Shown here in pieces: positions 1 to 8,020 of a stretch of 64,000 bases of DNA. Both the position numbers and the translations under genes were made by a program. The stretch lies in the NCBI RefSeq assembly GCF_000026185.1, contig NC_010694.1, forward strand, positions 3,348,001 to 3,412,000. Reading direction: 5' to 3'. Within the stretch, counting starts at the first letter, position 1. Every line of letters begins with the position of its first letter. Source of the stretch: Erwinia tasmaniensis Et1/99 (GTDB taxonomy: Bacteria > Pseudomonadota > Gammaproteobacteria > Enterobacterales > Enterobacteriaceae). The notes below the pieces were generated by a model that was not told where the DNA came from, did no database searches, and saw only the letters and a program-made list of their open reading frames with translations.

Positions 1-486
1 GATGCGCACGCTGGGCGAGCCGGCCATCACCGTGGCGTCACAGTTGGTTTTATCGCCGACGCGCGCGGCGGGCCGGCCGTTGATAAACACCCGGTCGGAG
101 CCCTGGGCCATCTGCATCGACGGCCCGTCCTTATCGCAGCCCGCCTGGCTGACCGTGGCGATGGCCGCCGGCTTGCCGTTGATAAACACGTCCGGCGAGC
201 CGGTCAGTATCTGCCCCGAGGCCGACACGCTGCCCGCCCCGGCCGCGGCAATGCCGTCGCGCGCCGCCGTGCCCGCCTCCCCGGCGAGATACCCCAGCGC
301 CAGGCTCGCGCCAATCAGCAGCACGCCGATACCAAGACAGGACGAGGCCAGCCCGGCGACGAACAGCGCGCCGGCGGCCACGGACCCCGCGGCGGCAATC
401 AGCCCGCCGACCAGCGTACCGCTAATCATCCCGGCCAGCGCGGCGGAATGGCCGATGGCGTCGCCGACGCGTGCGGCTTCACTCAT
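1..486 (-). CDS. PAAR-domain RHS protein, N-terminal part (type VI secretion effector), cut by the left window edge
   Basis: The minus strand is open from an ATG at 486 to the window edge (162 codons). Residues about 17-70 are two hydrophobic Gly/Ala-rich segments, as in the N-terminal transmembrane region of PAAR-RHS effectors. From about residue 85 the PAAR domain shows repeated V-F-I-N-G-(K/R)-P-A-A motifs and PSMQMAQGSDRVFING. PAAR proteins cap the type VI secretion spike, and this type carries an RHS shell with a C-terminal toxin, which lies outside the window. The start is supported by AAGGAA 7 nt upstream. The gene lies 12 nt downstream of an EagR-type chaperone gene, the usual partner of such effectors. 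The plus-strand reading frame over the same bases is a shadow. The toxin type cannot be known from here. Confidence 0.88.
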   Translation of the reverse strand, partial: MSEAARVGDAIGHSAALAGMISGTLVGGLIAAAGSVAAGALFVAGLASSCLGIGVLLIGASLALGYLAGEAGTAARDGIAAAGAGSVSASGQILTGSPDVFINGKPAAIATVSQAGCDKDGPSMQMAQGSDRVFINGRPAARVGDKTNCDATVMAGSPSVRI

Positions 487-498
487 AATAAGTTCCTT

Positions 499-948
499 TT
501 ATTCCTGACCGGTTTCCATGGGTGCGCGATAGCTTGCCAGCACCCGTTGCAGCAGGGCGTCATCCCGTGATGAAAGCTTATGCGGCTGCGCCAGGGTAAA
601 CACCAGCACGCGCCCTTCGCCCGGCGTAAACACCGCCTGGCGCTGCCAGATACGCCGGCCGTCGCGCAGATAGCTGGCAGACACGCACTCGCCGGGCAGC
701 CGTTCTTCACCGAGTTGCGCCGCCTCGCGCCCCTTCAGCACCCAGCCCTTCAGGCTGCCGGACAGCGTTTCGAGCTGGCGGGTAATGTAGTCCGCCGGCG
801 TTTCGTCGGGCCGGAGCGTGTCGCGCGAGATATTCAGAGAGGGAGACGCATCGTCACCGGCCAGCAGCACGTTAACGGTACGGTCGCTGTAGCCTTCCGG
901 CAGCGTGACGCTGCCTTCCGTAAAGGTACAACGGGAGTCGTCGGGCAT
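499..948 (-). CDS. EagR-type DUF1795 (DcrB-like) chaperone for the adjacent PAAR-RHS effector
   Basis: A 149-residue soluble protein without signal peptide. It begins with a Cys-containing beta-strand segment and has the layout of DUF1795 proteins (TEGSVTLPEGYSDRTVN, then a long helix region with YITRQLETLSGSLKGW, then strands with RIWQRQAVFTPGEGRVLVFTL). Eag chaperones of this family bind and protect the N-terminal transmembrane segments of PAAR-RHS effectors before loading on the type VI spike. The gene directly precedes such an effector by 12 nt, which is the canonical arrangement. AAGGA lies 9 nt upstream of the ATG. Family membership is recognised from sequence character and context; the chaperone role is inferred. 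Confidence 0.83.
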   Translation of the reverse strand: MPDDSRCTFTEGSVTLPEGYSDRTVNVLLAGDDASPSLNISRDTLRPDETPADYITRQLETLSGSLKGWVLKGREAAQLGEERLPGECVSASYLRDGRRIWQRQAVFTPGEGRVLVFTLAQPHKLSSRDDALLQRVLASYRAPMETGQE

Positions 949-1883
949 GACCTGAGTCCTTTTGATAAACGGGGCTTAAGCATCGCATAAGGAAAAGGGA
1001 AATTAAATCTTTTCACTGTCCTGTAAATACAATCTTTCAAACGGCAGCAGCGCTGCGGCCAGGGGTTGCGAACAATGATCAGCGGACGGTTTTTGCAGGT
1101 TCAGTCTGAAAAGACCTGCACGGGGAAAGAGTTGCCAGTGAAGAAACAATGGAAGAATGAAAAAAACACGCGACAATCGCAACATCGGCAGTACAACATG
1201 GGTTTGCATTAATTAACCTGAATGTGTGCGCACAAATAGTTAACAAAGCTTGCGAAGAAAAAAAACAACGGAGGCCCCGGTCGATCGTGACGGCCTGACA
1301 AGCGCCGAGCAGAGGGCATTAGCGTATCATCAGGACGCACGCTGTAACTTTTTCACTTTTCTAATCGTCTTCAACGCCAGAGAAACACCCGGCGCTATCG
1401 CCCCCCGTCTACTTGCCGTTTATGAACGGCCAGAGCCAATACAATGACGGGATGTCACCTGATAAGTGACAAATTTTTCAAAAAAACATACGGTTTTCAA
1501 TTATTGTCGATTACCACTCTGCCCGACATCAATCGTACTCGTCAGCATGCAGAGGATTATCTGCACGGGATGAGGGTTAATATACTTTCTCATTCAGATA
1601 AAAGGCTAAAACACGTTAGAAAAATTTAATAAGACAGTAACCATCTCGACCATCAATAACTAAAAATGCTAAGCGCAAATGTGATGAAAAGTAAATACAT
1701 CCAAAAACAAAAAAACCTCCAGCTAATAACGTTATTTTATAAATATTGTAAATAAATCAAAAACAAGCATTAGGAAGGCTCTAATGTTTGTATAACTTCA
1801 CGCTTATTTTTTTACATTTAGAAGCCACGTTATTGACTTGACGGTTATTGCTGCAAACGATAACATAAATTGTTAACGTACCT
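949..1883. other. Sparse intergenic region without a convincing gene
   Basis: About 930 bp upstream of the eagR-like gene. Short open frames on both strands (for example 1003-1209 minus and 1250-1447 plus) have no recognisable domain, no good ribosome binding site and atypical composition. From about 1480 onward the sequence becomes strongly AT-rich. The eagR/PAAR-RHS promoter should lie in the left part. Nothing else can be supported. Confidence 0.4.
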
Positions 1884-2210
1884 CTACATTCCTGTCGGTT
1901 CCTTAGATAAAAACCATCGATGATGTTTTTGCATCTTATCTCTGCTGACGCGGCCATATCGTTCTAATGGAAGAAGTAAATGCCTGACTTTATAGATTGA
2001 AATGCCGCACATGTTAGCAAGATCCCTTGTAGACAGTCCTTCAGGACGATGCTCTCTTAATAATTCGAGAATAGATATTTGCTCCGGTGCGTTAACCGTT
2101 GCGAAGTTGCTTATACCCATTCCCGCAGCTAATGCCAGCAGATTGTCTAGAGAATTAGTGTGATTTTTGTGTAACGCACCTGAGCCGTAACAACACCGTG
2201 AGAATTTCAT
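1884..2210 (-). CDS. FaeA/PapI-like winged-helix regulator
   Basis: A 108-residue protein whose last 60 residues form a small winged helix: QISILELLREHRPEGLSTRD, then an HTH helix pair (MCGISIYKVRHLLLPLERYG) and a basic wing ending WFLSKE. This matches the PapI/FaeA family, small regulators that with Lrp control fimbrial operons, often through Dam-site phase variation. The first 45 residues are not typical of the family, which is usually 70-80 residues long, so a start at 2120 (Met31) is possible; GAGG close to the ATG at 2210 gives modest support for the longer form. It is divergent from a MarT-like regulator. A chaperone-usher fimbrial operon lies about 12 kb away, but a regulatory link is only a guess. 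Confidence 0.62.
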   Translation of the reverse strand: MKFSRCCYGSGALHKNHTNSLDNLLALAAGMGISNFATVNAPEQISILELLREHRPEGLSTRDLANMCGISIYKVRHLLLPLERYGRVSRDKMQKHHRWFLSKEPTGM

Positions 2211-2218
2211 TTGGCCTC

Positions 2219-2255
2219 ATCCCATGGACTTAAAAGTAAGACGGCAGTATGGGAT
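2219..2255. promoter_or_regulatory. Inverted repeat between two divergent regulator genes
   Basis: ATCCCAT at 2219-2225 and its exact reverse complement ATGGGAT at 2249-2255 are separated by 23 bp, between the FaeA-like gene (minus) and the MarT-like gene (plus). The position suits an operator shared by both promoters. Only the repeat itself is seen; binding is inference. Confidence 0.3.
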
Positions 2256-2383
2256 TTCGGACATCTGATAGCAACATTAGCTTATAATGAACGTAAAATT
2301 AGTTTTTTTATCTAATATTTACTACTTTTTAACTTAAACAGTCTGTTTGAAAGCAGGGAGCACGGTCTGGCGTGGAGAAGAAC

Positions 2384-3118
2384 ATGAGGTTCGATATTGA
2401 GGGATTTATTACTTTTGACAGCGAAAATGCGTACCTGGTTAACCGGCTTACCGGAGATCGGGTCGATCTATCCCAGACATCGTCACGCCTGCTTAACGTT
2501 TTGCTTAATCATCACGGGGATATACTATCAAGGAATGAAATCTTCCAGTCGGTTTTCGATAAATTCGGTGCGCGCGCGTCAAACAGCAATCTGAACCAAT
2601 ATATTTCTATATTACGCAGAACGCTGAATGATTTAGGTGTTGAGAAAGAAATTATCGTTACCGTACCGCGCGTCGGATTTAAAATATCTAAAAAGGCCAC
2701 GGTCGTTCATGCGGAAGATCAGGTAAACTCAGTCGTAGATAGGGCGTTGCCAGCGGGCCCCTCCGTCGTTCATCACCCAAAAGCCTATTTTTTTTTAGCT
2801 GGTGCAATCATGCTGGCCATAATCCTTGCGCTTCTCACCGCGTCACCTGATAAAAAGAATACGTCTGCTGGCGTAACAACGCGGGTTCAGGGAAAATGCG
2901 TTTTTTATGGATTTTCATCATCTTCTCTGCAAGAGATCAAAAATAGTTTTGATTTAATCGGCAGGCAGCTGAATTGTTCAACACCAAAGGACATTTATCT
3001 TTATAATAAAAAAATCGACAGCGAGCTGGGTAATATCACCCAGCTGCTAATAACGGAATGTGACAAAAAAAAAGATATCTGCACCAGCGTTTATATTAGA
3101 GATATTAAAAATGTCTAG
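2384..3118 (+). CDS. ToxR/CadC/MarT-like transmembrane transcriptional regulator
   Basis: A 244-residue one-component regulator. Residues about 5-100 are an OmpR/PhoB-type winged helix with the family signature (VDLSQTSSRLLNVLLNHHGD, SRNEIFQSVFD, ending ITVTVPRVGFKI-like). A linker leads to one transmembrane helix at about 134-153 (AYFFLAGAIMLAIILALLTA) and a periplasmic domain of about 90 residues with three or four cysteines. The ATG at 2384 is chosen over the GTG at 2372 because GGAG lies 6 nt before it. The 3' end overlaps the FidL-like gene by 8 bp. This order, a MarT-type regulator followed by FidL, is known from the Salmonella SPI-3 marT-fidL pair. The target is unknown; the gene ends tail to tail with the peptide/fatty-acid cluster. 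Confidence 0.8.
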   Translation: MRFDIEGFITFDSENAYLVNRLTGDRVDLSQTSSRLLNVLLNHHGDILSRNEIFQSVFDKFGARASNSNLNQYISILRRTLNDLGVEKEIIVTVPRVGFKISKKATVVHAEDQVNSVVDRALPAGPSVVHHPKAYFFLAGAIMLAIILALLTASPDKKNTSAGVTTRVQGKCVFYGFSSSSLQEIKNSFDLIGRQLNCSTPKDIYLYNKKIDSELGNITQLLITECDKKKDICTSVYIRDIKNV

Positions 3119-3605
3119 ACTGGCCATATTTTTCGTTGCCTTCTGCTCTGTAGTCATTCTGGCAGCATCGATATTACACCTCACTATAAAGCCAGCATTT
3201 TCCTGTGAGTCACCCTTTTCTATTTTACAGAGCATCAATAGTGACATAATTCGTTCCAACGGAATTATTTATGCCAATATGACTGACAAAAATATTCTTA
3301 TCCGAATTGACGGCCTGCTTAATCATAAAGATAAAAAATCCATTATCTCTCGTACACTAATGCTGAAGTATGAAGTTTATAATAAAGGTGCGAACCTGTA
3401 TAAAATAATAAGCGTCGACACCTTTCGTGACGCAGTCGACGATGCCGATGATGAGATTTCAAATAATTTACTTTTTGATAAAAAACCGGGTAAAAACATC
3501 ATTTTTATTAAAAGATCGGGCGATAACCTGCTGCTGTTAGGTAATGGTAGCTTTCCGCAGTATGCCTGCGGAGCGTACCGCGAGAAACGCCCGTTCTCGC
3601 GGTAG
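3111..3605 (+). CDS. FidL-like membrane protein
   Basis: A 164-residue protein starting at ATG 3111, inside the end of the upstream regulator gene (8-bp overlap), so translation is probably coupled. Residues about 4-24 form one transmembrane helix (LAIFFVAFCSVVILAASILH); the rest is a periplasmic domain of strand-rich character with a conserved-looking FSC motif near residue 31 and a second Cys close to the C-terminus. Size, topology and position next to a MarT-like regulator match FidL-like proteins. By analogy with ToxR-ToxS type pairs it may modulate the regulator's periplasmic domain, but this is inference and no biochemical role for FidL is claimed. Confidence 0.7.
   Translation: MSRLAIFFVAFCSVVILAASILHLTIKPAFSCESPFSILQSINSDIIRSNGIIYANMTDKNILIRIDGLLNHKDKKSIISRTLMLKYEVYNKGANLYKIISVDTFRDAVDDADDEISNNLLFDKKPGKNIIFIKRSGDNLLLLGNGSFPQYACGAYREKRPFSR
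3576..3604. terminator. Strong hairpin at the convergent end of the fidL-like gene and the fatty-acid cluster
   Basis: TACCGCGAGAA (3576-3586) and its exact reverse complement (3594-3604) flank a 7-nt loop, giving an 11-bp GC-rich stem that covers the fidL-like stop codon. It sits just before the stop of the convergent fabG-like gene. No clear U-tract follows on either strand, so it may be a weak bidirectional terminator or an mRNA 3'-end stabiliser. Confidence 0.45.
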
Positions 3606-3612
3606 ATAGCTA

Positions 3613-4350
3613 TCAGGCGGATAAACCGCCATCCAGTACCAGCGTCTGCCCGGTAAGATAGCTGCTTCCCTCTCCAATTAGAAACGCCGTCGCCTGGGCA
3701 ACATCATTCGCCTGCCCCAGCCGACGCAGCGGAATATTTTTTCGTAGCGCTTTCAGTTTTGGTTCTGCAATAGCCTGCACCATATCGCCCGCAATCAGCC
3801 CCGGCGCAAGGCAATTTACCCGGATGCCAAAGCGCCCCACCTCCCGCGCCAGGGAGCGTGACAGCCCCATCATCGCAGCCTTACTGGCAGCATAAGCCGT
3901 CTGTCCACTGTTCCCCTTCAGCGCGGTGACTGAAGACATCAATACCACGGAGCCTTTACCGCGCGTCATCATCGCCGGCAATAGCTGCCGGTTCCAGTTC
4001 AGCACGGAAATGAGGTTGTTATCGAGAATATCGCGCCAGTCCTGCGCAGTTTGATGAATATGCAGCGCGTCGTTCGTCATTCCCGCGTTATGGATCACGG
4101 CCGCAGGTGCGCCAAACTCATCGATTAGCCACCGTGCCGTGCGTTCTACGCAGGCTTCATCCTTGCCATCACAGCGAATCCCTTTGACCCACGTTGAGGT
4201 GCCCATGCTCTGCGCGCTGCTCTGCGTGCGGATGATGTCTTTTTCACTACGTCCGGTAAAGACGATGTTCCATTCTGGCAGCAGATGAGTCACCAGTTCC
4301 TGACCAATCCCACGGCTTCCACCGGTGATCAGTATCCATTCTTCGGCCAT
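3613..4350 (-). CDS. FabG-like 3-oxoacyl-ACP reductase (SDR), last gene of the peptide/fatty-acid cluster
   Basis: A 245-residue short-chain dehydrogenase. Visible motifs: cofactor loop TGGSRGIG (about 9-16), HNAG (87-90), catalytic Ser140 in LMSSVTALKG, and YAASK with Tyr153 and Lys157. The C-terminus GSSYLTGQTLVLDGGLSA is typical of FabG. It would reduce beta-ketoacyl-ACP with NADPH. The start at 4350 leaves 1 nt between it and the ACP stop, better than the upstream in-frame ATG at 4392, which lies inside the ACP gene. It belongs with the ketosynthase, dehydratase and ACP genes immediately upstream. A housekeeping role is unlikely because it is embedded in the export cluster. Confidence 0.88.
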   Translation of the reverse strand: MAEEWILITGGSRGIGQELVTHLLPEWNIVFTGRSEKDIIRTQSSAQSMGTSTWVKGIRCDGKDEACVERTARWLIDEFGAPAAVIHNAGMTNDALHIHQTAQDWRDILDNNLISVLNWNRQLLPAMMTRGKGSVVLMSSVTALKGNSGQTAYAASKAAMMGLSRSLAREVGRFGIRVNCLAPGLIAGDMVQAIAEPKLKALRKNIPLRRLGQANDVAQATAFLIGEGSSYLTGQTLVLDGGLSA

Positions 4351-4351
4351 A

Positions 4352-4603
4352 TCAACGCACCCTCTCATGGTCAATAAGTTGGCAGAGCTCACGCAGCGTC
4401 ATAAACGGTCGATTGACAAACATCTCAGCCGTCAGGGTGACGTCATACTGCCGCTTCGCCAGCACCATCAGCTCGACATAGTCCAGACTGTCCAGTTCAA
4501 GTTCCGGCAGGGTGGTATCTGGCGTAATCGCGTCCGCCTCCAGGTCTTTTGCATCACAAATCATTTCGCTAATTTTGTCGTAAATAGGCACGATATTCTC
4601 CAT
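4352..4603 (-). CDS. Dedicated acyl carrier protein
   Basis: An 83-residue acidic protein with the ACP fold pattern: helix I, then TTLPELELDSLDYVELMVLA with the phosphopantetheine attachment Ser39 in the DSLD motif, and a C-terminal helix. It would carry acyl chains for the ketosynthase, dehydratase and reductase encoded next to it. A phosphopantetheinyl transferase is not encoded in the cluster, so a host enzyme would be needed. It sits 3 nt downstream of the MaoC-like gene and 1 nt before the reductase gene. The motif placement makes the call secure; which acyl chain it carries is unknown. Confidence 0.9.
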   Translation of the reverse strand: MENIVPIYDKISEMICDAKDLEADAITPDTTLPELELDSLDYVELMVLAKRQYDVTLTAEMFVNRPFMTLRELCQLIDHERVR

Positions 4604-4606
4604 GTG

Positions 4607-5392
4607 TTATTGCGCGGTGGTTGGGCCAATTTTAAGGGTCACCGCATTGCTGATAGCGTGGTTTTGATAGCGGGTTCGGCTGGCGATGCGTACGATCGCA
4701 CCCTGCCGCAGATCGCCCACCACCAGCGCGGGCAGCGTTTCAACGATCAGCGATTCAGCGGGAGCGTGCGGGCTCCAGTTTGCCAGCAGGCCGCGGTCAA
4801 AAACGACCTCCTGATGAGTCTGTACTACCGGAAAACGGACAAACAGCGTTTCCATGTTAATGCGCTGTGGCAGCAGGGCCGCAATGGCCTCCTGACGTAG
4901 CAGGGCATCATCCTGAATCAAATGACGAAACAGTAGCGCATCCAGGAAATGCCAGCGTTGTGCATCGGGGAGCAGCGGTGTAAATGCCTGTTGCAGCCGC
5001 ATAAACGCAGTGCTGTCCAACGTGCTCTGACTGGCATTGGCTGATGTCGGAAACACAGTTTCCGGCATAATCTGGCAGGAAATGCAGGGTTGCCCGGCAG
5101 GCAGCTCGGCAACCGTTGCCGCAACGCGGCGGCCGGCATCACGCATCAGGCTATAGGTGGTATTACAGCGTAACGGCCGACGCAGTCGTACGGTGCATTT
5201 CAGCCACGGAGAAGGGGCCTCCGCTGGACTGATAAAACGCTTCACGTCCAGCAATGCGCGCATACCGTGGACGCTAAGTCCTTCTCCTCCCTGCGCCCTG
5301 ACCCAACGCTCATCAAAATGTACCGGATTGTAGTCTCCGGAGAACGCGGCCCAGCGCCGGGCATCGCTTAGCTCGTAGTGCAGAGGGGTCAT
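4607..5392 (-). CDS. MaoC-like hot-dog hydratase/dehydratase
   Basis: A 261-residue protein. Residues 17-28 read FSGDYNPVHFDE, followed by SVHGM at about 41-45: the signature of MaoC/(R)-specific enoyl-CoA hydratases, with the catalytic Asp20 and His25. The length (about twice a single hot-dog) and a second strand-rich half suggest a double hot-dog with one active site. In this cluster it would dehydrate 3-hydroxyacyl-ACP made by the ketosynthase and reductase. It overlaps the ketosynthase stop by ATGA (5389-5392), a translational coupling. No enoyl reductase accompanies it, so the product may remain unsaturated unless host FabI acts. The second half is not individually recognised. Confidence 0.75.
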   Translation of the reverse strand: MTPLHYELSDARRWAAFSGDYNPVHFDERWVRAQGGEGLSVHGMRALLDVKRFISPAEAPSPWLKCTVRLRRPLRCNTTYSLMRDAGRRVAATVAELPAGQPCISCQIMPETVFPTSANASQSTLDSTAFMRLQQAFTPLLPDAQRWHFLDALLFRHLIQDDALLRQEAIAALLPQRINMETLFVRFPVVQTHQEVVFDRGLLANWSPHAPAESLIVETLPALVVGDLRQGAIVRIASRTRYQNHAISNAVTLKIGPTTAQ

Positions 5393-6645
5393 GAGTGCTT
5401 CTCCAGAACCAACGCCGCATTGGCACCGCCGAAACCGAAGCTCAGGTTGAGCGTACGCCTGACGTCGCTGGCACGGTGCCCTTCGACGATATAATCAAGA
5501 TCGCACCGTTCGTCAGGCTGCTGGTAGTTTGCCGTGGCGGGCATCGTCCCATGACCGATCGCCTGCAGGCAGACAATACTTTCAAAGGCACCTGCCGCCG
5601 AGATCAGGTGACCAGAATACGACTTGGTGCTGGAGACGGGGATCGCGTACGCCGCCTCGCCCAGCGCCATTTTCAGCGACTGAGTTTCGTTAAGATCGTT
5701 AAGCGGCGTCGAGGTGCCATGAGCATTGATATAGTCCAGCTGCTGTGGCTCCAGGTCCGCCCGGCGCAAAGCCTGGGTGATGGTCTGAACGCGGGCCAGG
5801 CAATTATCCGCCGGCGAGGTAAAGTCCCAGGCATCAGAGAAGTTGGCGTATCCGGTGATTTCACCAAGAATGGTTGCCCCGCGCGCCAGCGCACCTTCCC
5901 GCTCTTCCAGGCAGAGCACCGCCGCGCCTTCAGAGAGCACAAATCCGCTGCGATGCGCGCTGAACGGGCAGCTGGCTCGCTGCGGATCCGATGTCTCCTT
6001 GCTCAGCGCGCCCAGCACGTCAATGTTCCATACCGCACAGTGGCTGGTCAGCGATTCGCCGGCACCTGCCAACATCATTTGTGCTCTGCCGCTGCGGATC
6101 ACTTCATAAGCATCGCCGATCACCATCGTACCGGTAGCGCAGGCGGCGATAACGGTATTCTGATAGCCATTCAACCCCCAGAACTGGCTACAGGCGGCAG
6201 TGGTTACGCTGGGCATCGCGAAGAAACAGTTAAATGGCGAAGTCACTCCGGTGGCGGCAAATTCGGCCTGCGCACCGTAGCTTTCATCAAGCCCTGCCCA
6301 GCCGGTTCCCATGATCGCGCCACAGTTTAGCGAGTGATAAAACACCTGCGGCGGCGTATCGCCAAAGGCCATCGTCATCGCCTGCCGCGCGGCACCCAGC
6401 GTCAAGCGCGCAAAGCGCGGCAGGCGACGGCGGATAACGGCAGGTATCCCTTTCTGGCTCGGCTCGTCATCGATTAGCCCGAGAAAATGGGTGTTTATAT
6501 TGAGCGCCTTTTTATCAACGTAGCGGTAACCGAGCCGGTTATCCATGATCGCCTGCCAGCTTTCGGCAGCCGTTGCGCCCAGCGGCGTCACGGCACCGTA
6601 CCCGGTCACGACAACGCGTTTAAGTTCGTTATTCAGCTTCTTCAT
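5389..6645 (-). CDS. FabF-like beta-ketoacyl-ACP synthase
   Basis: A 418-residue condensing enzyme of thiolase fold. The N-terminus RVVVTGYGAVTPLG is typical of FabF. The catalytic triad is intact: Cys169 in IAACATGTM, His in NAHGTSTPLND, and His in KSYSGHLISAAGAFE. The C-terminus NLSFGFGGANAALVLEKH is also standard. It would elongate acyl-ACP using malonyl-ACP. It overlaps the outer-membrane factor gene by 17 nt upstream and the MaoC-like gene by 4 nt downstream, so the fatty-acid genes are welded to the export genes. Sequence departs from housekeeping FabF (ATAAESWQAIM, DEPSQKGIPAVIRRRLPRFAR), which points to a specialised synthase of the aryl-polyene or secondary-metabolite sort. Substrate is not known. 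Confidence 0.9.
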   Translation of the reverse strand: MKKLNNELKRVVVTGYGAVTPLGATAAESWQAIMDNRLGYRYVDKKALNINTHFLGLIDDEPSQKGIPAVIRRRLPRFARLTLGAARQAMTMAFGDTPPQVFYHSLNCGAIMGTGWAGLDESYGAQAEFAATGVTSPFNCFFAMPSVTTAACSQFWGLNGYQNTVIAACATGTMVIGDAYEVIRSGRAQMMLAGAGESLTSHCAVWNIDVLGALSKETSDPQRASCPFSAHRSGFVLSEGAAVLCLEEREGALARGATILGEITGYANFSDAWDFTSPADNCLARVQTITQALRRADLEPQQLDYINAHGTSTPLNDLNETQSLKMALGEAAYAIPVSSTKSYSGHLISAAGAFESIVCLQAIGHGTMPATANYQQPDERCDLDYIVEGHRASDVRRTLNLSFGFGGANAALVLEKHS

Positions 6646-8020
6646 TGGTTATCCTGTATTGCGTTTCGCCTCCCCCTTGCGCCAGCCAGAGCTGCAGCGT
6701 GGCATAGAGGTAGTCGTATTGCGTTTGTGCAAGGCTGTTCTCCAGCGTCATCAGGTCATCCTGCGCATCGAGTAGAGAGGTAAAGTCGGTTGCCCCGGCC
6801 CGGTAACGGCTGTCGGTGAGCGCTAAGCGGCGCTGGCTGAGCTTCAGGGATTGCTGTAGTCGGCTGCGTTGTTCCGTTGCACTCAGACGTTTTTCCATGG
6901 CGTTATCCACTTCGGCAAGGGCGGTATAGGCGGTCGAGCGAAAGGCCAGCGCGGCCTGCTTAACCCGTAAATCTGCCTGCCTGATGGTCAGCTGCGTGAC
7001 GTTCCACTGAATGAACGGTAGCGCCAGCGAGCCTCCTACAACACGAATGGGATTGCTGAACCACTGGCTGAAAATCTGGCTGCCCGCATTGAGCGACGCG
7101 TCCAGCGAAAGTGAGGGATAGAAGTTCAGGCGTGCCGCGTCGTAGCCCGCCAGCGAGGCGCGCAGACGCGACTCCGCCGCCTGAATATCGGGGCGTTGGG
7201 CAATGACATGCAGCGGTGTTTTTTGCACGATCGGCACAGCCTGGTTCGCATCGAGAACGGTGGCCTCATCGGCATGCTGCTCCGCCGGACGGTTGAGTAA
7301 CAGCGCCAGCGCGTTGCGCGCGTTTTCACGCTGTTGCTGAAACGTTCGCAGCTGGTTCTGGCGATCGAGCAGCTTTTGCTGCGATTGCAGGAGATCAAGC
7401 CGACCGACCTTGCCCGCATTAAACCAGGATTGCACCAGCCGCACGGTTTGCTCTGAAAGAGCAAGGCCACGCTGCTGGTTGGCAATTTTCTGGTTAAACA
7501 GGGCGATGCTCCAGTAAAGCTGCGCGGTGGTGCCGATGTTCGAGAGCACCGTAGCCTTGTAGTCTTCGGCACTTGCCACCGCCTCCCATTCACTTTGCTC
7601 ACGGGTTCGCGCCAGTTTCCCCCATAAATCCAGCTCGTAGCCGACGGTGATATCGCTGCTGTAGCGTTCCTCAGGCGCGGAGCCGTGACGCAGATTTTTG
7701 CTGTTGCTGGCAGCCCCTCGCGCCGATATCTCCGGCGTCAAATTCGTCGCCGTTAAACCGGCGGCCAGGCGCGCCTGTTGGAGCGTCATCGCCGCCGCCG
7801 CCAGGTCGTTATTACTCGTCAACACCTGCGAAATCACCCGTGAGAGTCGGGGATCGCCAAACTTCTCCCACCAGTTTGCGTACTGCTGGCCGGTATCCCC
7901 AGAGGTTTCGGGTTGCCACTGAACGGGTAATGAAAGAAGCGGACGCTGATATTCACTGCGAGTCAGGTGACCACAGCCAGCCAGCAGTAATAGAGCGGGA
8001 AGAAAAACGGATATTTTCAT
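6629..8020 (-). CDS. Outer-membrane efflux lipoprotein (NodT/TolC family)
   Basis: A 463-residue outer-membrane factor. The N-terminus MKISVFLPALLLLAGCGH carries a lipoprotein signal with LAGC lipobox. Two long alpha-helical repeats follow, with family motifs such as YELDLWGKLARTREQSEWEA, AQRPDIQAAESRLRAS and ARLNFYPSLSLDA. It would form the exit duct for the MacA-MacB or C39-ABC exporters encoded just upstream. The start at 8020 overlaps the macB-like stop in an ATGA; the longer open frame upstream lies inside macB and is not used. The 3' end runs 17 nt into the ketosynthase gene. Confidence 0.9.
   Translation of the reverse strand: MKISVFLPALLLLAGCGHLTRSEYQRPLLSLPVQWQPETSGDTGQQYANWWEKFGDPRLSRVISQVLTSNNDLAAAAMTLQQARLAAGLTATNLTPEISARGAASNSKNLRHGSAPEERYSSDITVGYELDLWGKLARTREQSEWEAVASAEDYKATVLSNIGTTAQLYWSIALFNQKIANQQRGLALSEQTVRLVQSWFNAGKVGRLDLLQSQQKLLDRQNQLRTFQQQRENARNALALLLNRPAEQHADEATVLDANQAVPIVQKTPLHVIAQRPDIQAAESRLRASLAGYDAARLNFYPSLSLDASLNAGSQIFSQWFSNPIRVVGGSLALPFIQWNVTQLTIRQADLRVKQAALAFRSTAYTALAEVDNAMEKRLSATEQRSRLQQSLKLSQRRLALTDSRYRAGATDFTSLLDAQDDLMTLENSLAQTQYDYLYATLQLWLAQGGGETQYRITNEEAE

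Noticed and set aside
2..508. 168-residue plus-strand open frame
   Set aside because: Shadow of the PAAR-RHS gene on the minus strand, whose translation shows clear PAAR motifs.
1003..1629. Short frames on both strands between 1.0 and 1.6 kb
   Set aside because: No domain, no good ribosome binding site, and odd composition; left as intergenic.
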